A stretch of 5,541 bases of DNA from a bacterium (GTDB taxonomy: Bacteria; Oederibacteriota; PGYV01; DSBP01): contig DSBP01000268.1 of the NCBI GenBank assembly GCA_011049465.1, positions 1 to 5,541 of the forward strand, in the 5' to 3' direction. Within the stretch, counting starts at the first letter, position 1. Each line of letters starts with the position of its first letter. The position numbers and the translations under genes are program-made. The notes below the pieces were generated by a model. The model searched no databases. It was not told the origin of the DNA and saw only the letters and a program-made list of their open reading frames with translations. Below, one piece after another: positions 1 through 5,541 of the stretch.

Positions 1-162
1 GATAAATTACTGTATAGTACAATATCTCCGGTAAATAGTTTCAGGGTGGTGCTTAACAGGTACCTTGATATGGAACTGGAGTTGCTGCCGGACAGGAGTT
101 ATTTCTCGACATGGGAGGACCCCTTTGTTTTCACCGAAGTCCCGCCGGAAAAACTGAGGTAA
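1..162 (+). CDS. C-terminal end of a probable sulfatase-like (alkaline phosphatase superfamily) membrane protein, partial
   Basis: The frame is open from the first base and ends at TAA 160-162, giving the last 53 residues of a protein that begins upstream of the window. The visible text includes SPVNSFRVVLNRYLD, then LLPDRSYFS, then a short FVFTEV stretch. From memory, this pattern (PVN-x-FR, a short helix, LLPDRSY) resembles the C-terminus of sulfatase-like proteins in the alkaline phosphatase superfamily. These usually have N-terminal membrane helices and a periplasmic catalytic domain. None of the catalytic residues lies in the window, so the family call rests on the tail alone and the substrate cannot be named. 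The gene is on the same strand as the threonine operon, but an inverted repeat and a strong promoter separate them, so it is probably a different transcription unit. Codon use looks like that of its neighbours. Confidence 0.55.
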   Translation, partial: DKLLYSTISPVNSFRVVLNRYLDMELELLPDRSYFSTWEDPFVFTEVPPEKLR

Positions 163-168
163 AGGCAG

Positions 169-259
169 TTTGAATTTGTAATCTGCAATTTGCAAGTGTT
201 AAAAACTCCAATGACAGGGTTATGGAGTGTGCCTGAAAATTCCAAATTGTAAATTCAAA
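169..259. repeat. AT-rich imperfect inverted repeat downstream of the sulfatase-like gene
   Basis: The arm TTTGAATTT (169-177) is complementary to AAATTCAAA (251-259), and CAATTTG (186-192) is complementary to CAAATTG (243-249). The left arm carries about 8 unpaired bases between the two blocks. A further short stem, ACTCCA (205-210) with TGGAGT (223-228), lies nested inside. The whole could fold into one long, interrupted hairpin in either strand. It starts 7 nt after the upstream stop codon, so it may protect the 3' end of that mRNA or help end transcription, but there is no run of T after the stem. It could also be a copy of a dispersed small palindromic repeat built from AATTTG words. One copy cannot distinguish these. 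Confidence 0.45.
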
Positions 260-288
260 ATCTCAAATCGGGGCTTACCTGTAAACGC

Positions 289-317
289 TTGACTTTTGCC
301 CCCTTAAATAATATAAT
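289..317 (+). promoter_or_regulatory. Predicted sigma-70 promoter of the hom-thrC operon
   Basis: TTGACT (289-294) matches five of six bases of the -35 consensus. It is followed after exactly 17 nt by TATAAT (312-317), a perfect -10 box. The surrounding bases are AT-rich downstream, as expected for a promoter. Transcription would begin near base 324, leaving a leader of about 115 nt before the hom start codon. No other stretch between 163 and 439 looks as good, and the position directly ahead of the operon fits. No repressor site could be identified. The start site is inferred from the boxes alone. Confidence 0.75.
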
Positions 318-439
318 CATTTTACATTGGATTTTCATAAAAAGCTTATAATTAACGGTTTTTTTCGCGGAATCATGTTTCCCGCCGTATGTTTATTTAT
401 CTATATGTTGCAGTTTACTTTTATGGAAAGAGGTTTCAC
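318..439 (+). other. Leader region of the operon, no clear regulatory element recognised
   Basis: This is the predicted untranslated leader of hom (transcription start about 324) and is AT-rich in its first part. It holds a run of seven T at 359-365 and a small possible stem, GCGG (367-370) with CCGC (382-385), too weak to call. A threonine-type attenuator would show a short reading frame rich in Thr and Ile codons followed by a GC-rich stem and a T run. None is present. No known riboswitch core was recognised either. The leader ends with GGAAAGAGG (425-433), the ribosome binding site of hom, 6 nt before the ATG at 440. Confidence 0.4.
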
Positions 440-1735
440 ATGTCAAAGAACTGCGTAAATGTAGGGCTCATAGGTTTTGGCACCATAGGCGCGGGAGTTG
501 TTAAGCTCTTTTCCCGCTCTGCTGAGCTTATTAACCGCAAGTCAGGCGTCAAAGTCGCGCTTAAAAAGATTTGCGACATTGACATAAAGAAAAGCCGCGG
601 CATAAAAGTCCCGAAGTCAATGCTCACCACCAAAGCCGCTGATGTTTTAAATGACCCTGAAATTGACATAGTAATAGAGCTTATTGGCGGCTATAAGCCG
701 GCTTATGATTTTGTGATGGCCGCGATTAAAAACAAAAAACATGTGGTGACCGCCAACAAGGCGCTTATATCAAAATACTGGGCGGAACTAAAAAGCGCCT
801 GCATGAAAAATTCTGTCGAAATAATGGCCGAGGCCTCGGTCGGCGGTGGAATACCCATACTGCGCGGCATAGACAAGGGCCTTGCGGCCAACAGAATAAA
901 AAAAATTACCGGGATTTTAAACGGGACCTGCAATTATATACTCACGAGAATGTCGCTTGAAAAAATGGATTTCGGCGCGGCCCTTAAAGAGGCGCAAAAA
1001 AAAGGCTTTGCCGAGGCTGACCCAACGCTTGATATTGAGGGGTATGACGCGATGCACAAGATTATCGTGCTCTCAAACCTCTCCTTTGGCGCGAACGTAA
1101 GGGAAAAAGATGTTTATGTCAGGGGGATAAAGGACACAAATGCCGTTGATATACTGTATGCCGACGAGCTGGGTTATGTCATGAAGCTTCTCTCTGTGGC
1201 AGAACTTGACGACAAAGGAATAAACGTAAGGGTGCATCCTGCTTTTGTCGAGAAATCCCGGCTTCTCGCCTCTGTCAATTACGAGTATAACGCGGTATAT
1301 GTAAAAGGCGACGCTGTGGGGGAGACGATGTTTTACGGCAAGGGCGCGGGAGAGATGCCCACTGCCTCGGCAGTGCTGTCTGACGTCATATACCTGGCTC
1401 GCAATATAAGCGGCGAAAAAAAGCCGCGCTTCAAATCAGCCGCAGGAAAAGGAGCGGCCGTAAGGATAAAAAAGCTCGACGATGTGAGATCCAAGTTTTA
1501 CCTGCGCTTCAGCGTGGCTGACAACGCCGGCGTACTCGCCTCAATCGCGGGCATACTGGGAAAGAACAATATCTCAATTGAGTCCGTTATTCAAAAAGCA
1601 AGGCACGCGCATGAAAAAGTGCCTGTTGTCATAATGACATACGAGGCGCGCGAGGCAGATATGAAAAGGGCGCTGAAAAAGATTGATTCTCTTGAAGTGG
1701 TAAAACAAAAGACGGTCTTTTACAGGGTTGTTTAA
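440..1735 (+). CDS. hom: Homoserine dehydrogenase with C-terminal ACT domain
   Basis: This 431-residue enzyme reduces aspartate semialdehyde to homoserine with NAD(P)H in the cytoplasm, the branch point toward threonine and methionine. The N-terminal Rossmann fold carries GFGTIG (residues 12-17) and the VTANKALIS segment (103-111). The catalytic segment EASVGGGIP (131-139) and NGTCNYILTRM (161-171) follow. The signature ADPTLDIEGYDAMHK (193-207) holds the substrate and catalytic residues; by alignment to the yeast enzyme, E192, D203 and K207 correspond to E208, D219 and K223. Residues about 354-431 form an ACT domain (DNAGVLASIAGIL), the usual site of threonine feedback. Length matches the monofunctional family (about 430), with no fused aspartate kinase. 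The ATG at 440 was chosen over an upstream in-frame ATG at 389 because GGAAAGAGG lies 6 nt before it and the 17 extra residues are not family-like. It is the first gene after the predicted promoter. Confidence 0.97.
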   Translation: MSKNCVNVGLIGFGTIGAGVVKLFSRSAELINRKSGVKVALKKICDIDIKKSRGIKVPKSMLTTKAADVLNDPEIDIVIELIGGYKPAYDFVMAAIKNKKHVVTANKALISKYWAELKSACMKNSVEIMAEASVGGGIPILRGIDKGLAANRIKKITGILNGTCNYILTRMSLEKMDFGAALKEAQKKGFAEADPTLDIEGYDAMHKIIVLSNLSFGANVREKDVYVRGIKDTNAVDILYADELGYVMKLLSVAELDDKGINVRVHPAFVEKSRLLASVNYEYNAVYVKGDAVGETMFYGKGAGEMPTASAVLSDVIYLARNISGEKKPRFKSAAGKGAAVRIKKLDDVRSKFYLRFSVADNAGVLASIAGILGKNNISIESVIQKARHAHEKVPVVIMTYEAREADMKRALKKIDSLEVVKQKTVFYRVV

Positions 1736-1736
1736 T

Positions 1737-1754
1737 CCGCCTTTAAGAAGGCGG
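1737..1754 (+). other. Small intercistronic hairpin between hom and thrC
   Basis: CCGCCTT (1737-1743) is a perfect complement of AAGGCGG (1748-1754) with a 4-nt loop (TAAG). It begins one base after the hom stop codon. The sequence that follows is purine-rich (GGAAAAGGGAAAG), not a T run, so it is not an intrinsic terminator. It ends shortly before the weak thrC ribosome binding site (about 1760-1767). A hairpin here could stabilise the 3' end of the hom message or tune thrC translation, but both are inferences. Confidence 0.5.
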
Positions 1755-1773
1755 GGAAAAGGGAAAGTGATAA

Positions 1774-2838
1774 ATGGCATACAAAGGGCTTATAGAAAGA
1801 TACAGGCAGTACCTGCCTGTCACGGAAAAGACGCCGGTTGTATCCCTTCTTGAAGGAGACACACCGCTCATACGCCTGAAGAGAGTGGAAGAGTTTATCG
1901 GTGAAAATGTCCGGGTTTACGGCAAGTACGAGGGCTTAAACCCGACAGGCTCGTTTAAGGACAGAGGGATGACCATGGCCATATCAAAGGCAGCTGAAAA
2001 GGGCGTAAAGGCCACTATTTGCGCCTCTACGGGAAACACATCCGCTTCAGCAGCAGCCTACTCTGTAAGAGCGGGGATGAAGAGTTATGTGATTATTCCC
2101 GACGGGCATATAGCAATGGGCAAGCTGTCACAGGCTTTGATACACGGCGCAAAGGTAATCGCTGTCGAGGGAAATTTTGATACTGCTCTTGAAATGGTAA
2201 AGCTTATATGCGAAAATTATCCTGTTGAGCTTGTCAACTCGCTTAACCCCTTCAGGATAGAGGGGCAGAAGACGGGCTCGTTTGAGATAGTTGATTTTCT
2301 GGGCGATGCGCCGGACTTTCACTGTATTCCCGTGGGCAATGCGGGCAATATTACGGCCTACTGGAAAGGTTATAATGAGTATAAAAAAAGCGGGAAATCC
2401 TCGAAAAATCCTGTTATGATGGGTTTTCAGGCGGCCGGCTCAGCTCCGATAGTTCTCGGCGCCCCGGTTAAAAACCCGGAGACTGTCGCGACCGCCATAA
2501 GGATAGGAAATCCCGCGAGCTGGAAACAGGCTGAGGAAGCCAGGGATTCAAGCGGCGGCGTCATTGATATGGTAACGGATGAAGAGATAATAGGCGCTTA
2601 CAGGATACTTGCCGGATGCGAAGGCGTCTTTGTTGAGCCCGCGTCAGCGGCATCTGTGGCCGGGCTTATAAAGTACGCGAAAAAAGGTTACTTCCCGAAA
2701 GACAGGGAGATAAATATAGTGTGCGTCCTGACAGGGCACGGTTTGAAGGACCCTGACAGGGCAATAAAGTCCGTTGAATTCGCGCCGGTTACGGTTAAAC
2801 CGGACATAAAGGAAATAGAGAAGCTGATTAAAATATAA
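1774..2838 (+). CDS. thrC: Threonine synthase (short, fold-type II PLP enzyme)
   Basis: This 354-residue cytoplasmic enzyme converts O-phospho-L-homoserine to threonine and phosphate using pyridoxal phosphate, the last step of the pathway. The start region has the family's LLEGDTPLIRL (25-35). The PLP lysine is K62 in NPTGSFKDRGM (56-66). ASTGNTSAS (84-92) forms the substrate and cofactor loop, VGNAGN (187-192) is the phosphate-gripping glycine loop, and T320 in VLTGHGLKDP (318-327) is placed to contact the pyridine ring. Length fits the compact bacterial class (about 350, as in Bacillus and Thermus), not the longer E. coli class (about 428). Its ATG is preceded by a modest AGGGAAAG at 1760-1767. 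The gap from hom is 38 nt and holds a small hairpin. Its substrate needs a homoserine kinase, and the only candidate in the window is the apgM-like gene two genes downstream. Confidence 0.97.
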   Translation: MAYKGLIERYRQYLPVTEKTPVVSLLEGDTPLIRLKRVEEFIGENVRVYGKYEGLNPTGSFKDRGMTMAISKAAEKGVKATICASTGNTSASAAAYSVRAGMKSYVIIPDGHIAMGKLSQALIHGAKVIAVEGNFDTALEMVKLICENYPVELVNSLNPFRIEGQKTGSFEIVDFLGDAPDFHCIPVGNAGNITAYWKGYNEYKKSGKSSKNPVMMGFQAAGSAPIVLGAPVKNPETVATAIRIGNPASWKQAEEARDSSGGVIDMVTDEEIIGAYRILAGCEGVFVEPASAASVAGLIKYAKKGYFPKDREINIVCVLTGHGLKDPDRAIKSVEFAPVTVKPDIKEIEKLIKI

Positions 2839-2852
2839 ACAGGCGCAGAGCC

Positions 2853-2859
2853 GGGAGGT
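2853..2859 (+). promoter_or_regulatory. Strong ribosome binding site of the TPR gene
   Basis: GGGAGGT lies 4 nt before the ATG at 2864, inside the 25-nt gap after the thrC stop codon. It fixes the start and places a signal peptide at the very N-terminus. The short gap supports co-transcription with thrC. Confidence 0.75.
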
Positions 2860-2863
2860 ATTA

Positions 2864-4036
2864 ATGAAGAGATTATTGACAGCTGCGGCAATAGTGGCGT
2901 TTTCTTTTTCCGTGCTTTATGCGGCCGCAGGCGGCGGGCCGGGAAAAGACGCGCAGGCGTACAAGCTGTATAATGAGGCTTATGATATGTACCTTACCCA
3001 CCATTATAAAGACGCGGTTAAGGCGCTTAAAAAAGTCATTAAGCTGAAGCCGGACTTTTCCAAGGCTTACAATCTTGCGGGGCTCTCTTACGTGGCCTAT
3101 AAGTATGTTGACCACGCCATATTTATGTACAAAAAGGCTGTGCACGTTAACCCGCGTTATGCCGAGGCATATTACAACAAGGGCGTGGCGTGGGAGATGA
3201 AAAAACCCGAAGAACTCGAACAGCCGGCGTCTCTGTACAGAAAAGCCATTGAGCTTGACAACGATAATGTCATATTTGTGAGGGCGTCGCGCAAGCTGGG
3301 CGTAATTCTGAGAAAACAGGGCAGGTATGATGATTCTATTGCTGTGCTGAGGGAGGCTCTTAAAAAGGGAAAAGACGCGCCGGAGATTTATAATGAGGCG
3401 GGGCTCGTATATATTGAGTCCAACCACCTTGACTTCGCGGTTGAGCAGTTTAACAAAGCGCTGCAGTACAGGCACGTCTATCCTGAAGCCTCAACAAACC
3501 TTGGCGTGGCTTATCTCAAGCAGGGCCATCTCGCGAGGGCAATTGCCCAGCTCGAGGATACAATAAAAAAGAACCCCGGTTTCGCGGGAGCGCATTACAC
3601 TTATGGCAACCTGCTCATATACAACGGGTTCTTTGAAAAGGCAATCGCGCACCTTGAAACAGCGATAAAACTTGAGCCTGAAACGATGGAGGCGCACCAC
3701 AGCCTCGGGACGGCGCATACAAGGCTCAATCAGTTTGAGCAGGCCGAGGATGTTTACAGGGAGGCGCTGAAGATAAACAAGGATTACGAGCCGATAAAGA
3801 CGGCAAGGCAGGAGCTTAAAGCGCTCAGGGAAGAGTTCAGGGCGCATATAGTATTTGCCAAGAAGAAAACAGAAGAAGATGAGGATGAAGAGGAAGAGTA
3901 CGCGGACGAAGAGGAAGAGGATCAAAGGGAAAAAAAGCCCAAAAAAGCCGAATTTGTCGAGGATGTTGAGGGCTTAAGGCTTATTGATAAGGACGAGAAG
4001 AAAGAAGACGATGAGGACGAGGAGTACGACGACTAA
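2864..4036 (+). CDS. Exported tetratricopeptide-repeat protein with a highly acidic C-terminal tail
   Basis: This 390-residue protein has no assignable specific function. Residues 1 to about 21 look like a Sec signal peptide: MKR, then a hydrophobic stretch ending VLYAA, with cleavage likely near 20-22. There is no lipobox cysteine, so it should be soluble in the periplasm or outside the cell. About eight TPR units of roughly 34 residues follow, near 31-64, 65-98, 99-135, 136-172, 173-206, 207-240, 241-274 and 275-308. They show the usual A-x-x-NLG-x-x-Y and A-I-x-x-x-x-x-A-I-x-L-x-P spacing, capped by a helix at 309-335. TPR arrays bind protein partners. Residues 337-390 are a low-complexity tail with 32 Asp or Glu out of 54, probably disordered. 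It sits between thrC and the apgM-like gene with small gaps, so it shares their transcript, yet nothing in it suggests amino-acid metabolism. Antisense reading frames across it are shadows. Confidence 0.85.
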   Translation: MKRLLTAAAIVAFSFSVLYAAAGGGPGKDAQAYKLYNEAYDMYLTHHYKDAVKALKKVIKLKPDFSKAYNLAGLSYVAYKYVDHAIFMYKKAVHVNPRYAEAYYNKGVAWEMKKPEELEQPASLYRKAIELDNDNVIFVRASRKLGVILRKQGRYDDSIAVLREALKKGKDAPEIYNEAGLVYIESNHLDFAVEQFNKALQYRHVYPEASTNLGVAYLKQGHLARAIAQLEDTIKKNPGFAGAHYTYGNLLIYNGFFEKAIAHLETAIKLEPETMEAHHSLGTAHTRLNQFEQAEDVYREALKINKDYEPIKTARQELKALREEFRAHIVFAKKKTEEDEDEEEEYADEEEEDQREKKPKKAEFVEDVEGLRLIDKDEKKEDDEDEEYDD

Positions 4037-4092
4037 GGGCGGATGTGTTGTATCGCAGAGCTTGATTAACCGCTGAAAAAAAGGATTTGACA

Positions 4093-5280
4093 ATGAAATA
4101 TATAATATTACTTGCCGATGGAATGGCAGACAGGCCCGCTGAGGCTCTTGGTGGAAAGACGCCGCTTGAGGCTGCAGATAAGCCCAATATGGACAGGCTT
4201 TTCAAAATGTCTGAGGCGGGAATCGTAAAACCGCTTGTTTACGGGCTGCCTCTGGGTTCGGATGTGGGAAACATGGCGATTTTAGGGTTTGACCCGCACA
4301 AGTATTACACGGGCCGGGCAGCCATGGAAGCGGCCAATCTGGGTATTGAGCTGTCGCAGGGGGAAGTGGCTTTCAGGTGCAATCTTGTTTACACAAAAGC
4401 TGGAAAGATGGAAGACTACAGCTCCGGCCATATAACCACAAAGGAATCAAAGGAGCTGATTAAGCTCATAGACTCAAAGCTTGGCTCAAAGGATTTCAGG
4501 TTTTATCCCGGAAAAAGTTACAGGCATTTGATGGTGGCCAAGGGCGGGGAAAATGTCAAGGCAGCCGCGCCGCACGACATCATGGGGCAGGAACTTGAGA
4601 AAAACTGGCCAAAGGGCCAGAAAGCATCTGAGCTGATACGCCTCATGCAGGAATCGGTTTTCCTTCTTGATTACCATGAAGTCAACATGAACAGGCGGGC
4701 TGAAGGGAAGGCTCCCGCAAATATGATTTGGCTGTGGGGCCAGGGCAAAAAACTGGAACTGCCCAAATTAAAGGACACCTACGGCCTTGAAGGAGTTGTC
4801 ATCTCGGCTGTTGACCTTGTAAACGGAATAGGGCTTTCAATGGGGCTTGAGGTTATTAATGTACCGGGGGTCACCGGTTACATTGACTCAAACCTTAAGG
4901 GGAAGGCCGAATACGCGCTAAAGGCCCTTAAGAAAAAGGATTTTGTCTACCTGCACGTTGAGGCAACTGACGAGATGGGGCATAACGGCGACCCTGTGGG
5001 CAAAAAAGAGGCGATAGAAAAATTTGATTTTGATGTTGTCGGGTCGGTTATGGAGGGCATGGAAAAATTCGGGGAATACAGGATTATGATTACATCAGAC
5101 CATGCAACGCCGTCGTGCTGCAGGACGCACACAGAGGACCCTGTGCCATATGTTATTTATGACTCGGCAAATAAAAAGGAAAATACCATAACCGCTTATT
5201 CGGAAAAGGCGATTGAGGAAAGCGGCGCGAAAAAGTTTGAAAACGGATGGGAACTTTTCCCGTATTTTCTCGGAAAATAG
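4093..5280 (+). CDS. ApgM-type cofactor-independent phosphoglycerate mutase homologue, probable non-canonical homoserine kinase
   Basis: This 395-residue cytoplasmic protein belongs to the alkaline phosphatase superfamily, archaeal-type phosphoglycerate mutase branch. Visible active-site residues are D9 in LLADGMAD, the nucleophile candidate S56 in GSDVGNMAILG (55-65), YYTGRAAMEA (71-80), FRCNLVYT (94-101), the APHD segment (159-162), D293 and H297 in EATDEMGH, D336 and H337 in TSDHATP, and H346 in RTHTEDPVP. These are the expected ligands of a two-metal centre. The family reaction is interconversion of 3- and 2-phosphoglycerate through a phosphoserine. A bacterial subfamily clustered with threonine genes has been proposed as homoserine kinase, and this copy lies between thrC and lysC with no GHMP-type thrB seen, so that role is favoured by context. 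ATG 4093 follows AAGGA (4081-4085) by 7 nt. An in-frame TTG at 4087 would add two residues and is less likely. All catalytic residues look intact, so mutase activity is not excluded. Confidence 0.88.
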   Translation: MKYIILLADGMADRPAEALGGKTPLEAADKPNMDRLFKMSEAGIVKPLVYGLPLGSDVGNMAILGFDPHKYYTGRAAMEAANLGIELSQGEVAFRCNLVYTKAGKMEDYSSGHITTKESKELIKLIDSKLGSKDFRFYPGKSYRHLMVAKGGENVKAAAPHDIMGQELEKNWPKGQKASELIRLMQESVFLLDYHEVNMNRRAEGKAPANMIWLWGQGKKLELPKLKDTYGLEGVVISAVDLVNGIGLSMGLEVINVPGVTGYIDSNLKGKAEYALKALKKKDFVYLHVEATDEMGHNGDPVGKKEAIEKFDFDVVGSVMEGMEKFGEYRIMITSDHATPSCCRTHTEDPVPYVIYDSANKKENTITAYSEKAIEESGAKKFENGWELFPYFLGK

Positions 5281-5289
5281 AAGATAAAC

Positions 5290-5297
5290 AGGAGGTT
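5290..5297 (+). promoter_or_regulatory. Strong ribosome binding site of lysC
   Basis: AGGAGGTT lies 8 nt before the ATG at 5306, within the 25-nt gap after the apgM-like stop codon. It decides the lysC start and implies efficient translation within the same transcript. Confidence 0.8.
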
Positions 5298-5305
5298 GGT
5301 TTAAC

Positions 5306-5541
5306 ATGGCTTTGATAGTTCAGAAATACGGCGGTTCGTCGGTCGCGACGCCGGAAAAGATGCTCTTTGTTGCCGACAGGATAATAAAGGAACGCAACAA
5401 GGGCAACCGGATGGTTGTTGTGGTCTCCGCGCCCGGGGATACGACCGACCATCTTATTGACTTCGCTGAAAAGATTTCAAAAGAGCCGGATACAAGGGAG
5501 CTTGATATGCTGCTCTCGACGGGCGAGCAGCAGTCCATAGC
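5306..5541 (+). CDS. lysC: Aspartate kinase, N-terminal part (runs off the window)
   Basis: This enzyme phosphorylates aspartate with ATP to give aspartyl-4-phosphate, the entry step to lysine, threonine and methionine. The 78 complete codons show the family's hallmark start KYGGSSVATPEK (7-18), a phosphate-binding and substrate-binding motif. VVVVSAPGDTTDHLI (37-51) and RELDMLLSTGEQQSIA (64 to the edge) follow, the latter being the conserved substrate-binding helix. About 80 of the usual 400 or so residues are present. The rest of the kinase domain and the expected C-terminal ACT pair lie beyond the window, so whether it responds to lysine, threonine or both cannot be judged. The missing 3' part is due to the window edge, not a break in the gene. 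It follows the apgM-like gene by 25 nt, completing an aspartate-to-threonine gene set apart from asd. Confidence 0.97.
   Translation, partial: MALIVQKYGGSSVATPEKMLFVADRIIKERNKGNRMVVVVSAPGDTTDHLIDFAEKISKEPDTRELDMLLSTGEQQSI

Noticed and set aside
211..252. A 13-codon reading frame between the inverted repeat arms
   Set aside because: It lies upstream of the predicted promoter, lacks a ribosome binding site and has no regulatory codon pattern.
341..365. T run at 359-365 as an intrinsic terminator or attenuator in the leader
   Set aside because: No stable GC-rich stem precedes it. The upstream sequence is AT-rich with only a short AAGCTT palindrome.
389..439. N-terminal extension of hom from an in-frame ATG at 389
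   Set aside because: It would add 17 hydrophobic and aromatic residues not typical of homoserine dehydrogenase. It has no good ribosome binding site, whereas ATG 440 has GGAAAGAGG 6 nt upstream.
375..458. A 27-codon reading frame in the leader overlapping the hom start, considered as a leader peptide
   Set aside because: It is not enriched in Thr, Ile or Met codons, has no convincing ribosome binding site, and no attenuator structure follows.
2873..3475. Long antisense reading frame (200 codons) opposite the TPR gene
   Set aside because: It is a shadow of a convincing TPR gene with signal peptide and strong ribosome binding site. Its translation shows no domain pattern.
3491..3925. Antisense reading frame (144 codons) opposite the TPR gene and its tail
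   Set aside because: The Phe/Leu-rich start simply mirrors the GAA/GAG/GAT codons of the acidic tail, so it looks like a membrane segment by artefact.
4087..4092. TTG start two codons upstream of the apgM-like ATG
   Set aside because: ATG 4093 has AAGGA at 7 nt spacing and gives the usual MKYIILLADGMAD start. The TTG would sit only 1 nt from that site.
4037..4092. Possible terminator or internal promoter in the 56-nt gap before the apgM-like gene
   Set aside because: Only a 4-bp GCGG/CCGC match was found, followed by an A-rich run rather than T, and no paired -35 and -10 boxes with proper spacing.

Overview
The window carries a bacterial amino-acid biosynthesis operon, read entirely on the + strand. 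It suggests an uncultured, Gram-negative-like bacterium. The grounds are a Sec-exported TPR protein, a sulfatase-like membrane-enzyme tail, AGGAGG-type ribosome binding sites, and frequent ATA (Ile) and AGG (Arg) codons, which argue against an enterobacterium. The phylum cannot be fixed from this sequence. Candidate lineages such as Elusimicrobiota or Omnitrophota are only a guess.

Layout: (1) Bases 1-162 are the 3' end of an unrelated gene, probably an alkaline-phosphatase-superfamily (sulfatase-like) membrane enzyme. (2) Bases 163-439 are the only substantial non-coding stretch. They hold an AT-rich imperfect inverted repeat, then a near-consensus sigma-70 promoter (TTGACT, 17 nt, TATAAT), then a leader of about 115 nt. 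(3) Bases 440-5541 hold five tightly spaced genes: hom (homoserine dehydrogenase with a C-terminal ACT domain), thrC (threonine synthase), an exported TPR protein with a very acidic tail, an apgM-type phosphoglycerate-mutase-like protein, and the first 78 codons of lysC (aspartate kinase). Gaps are 25-56 nt, and no convincing internal promoter or terminator was seen, so one transcript is likely.

How the genes work together: LysC phosphorylates aspartate. Asd, not in this window, would make the semialdehyde. Hom reduces that to homoserine, and ThrC turns O-phosphohomoserine into threonine. The missing step is homoserine kinase. No GHMP-type ThrB is present, and the apgM-like gene occupies its place. 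Proteins of this subfamily have been proposed as a non-orthologous homoserine kinase because of this kind of clustering, and that is the most interesting point here. The exported TPR protein has no evident role in threonine synthesis. No RNA gene, mobile element or CRISPR array was recognised.
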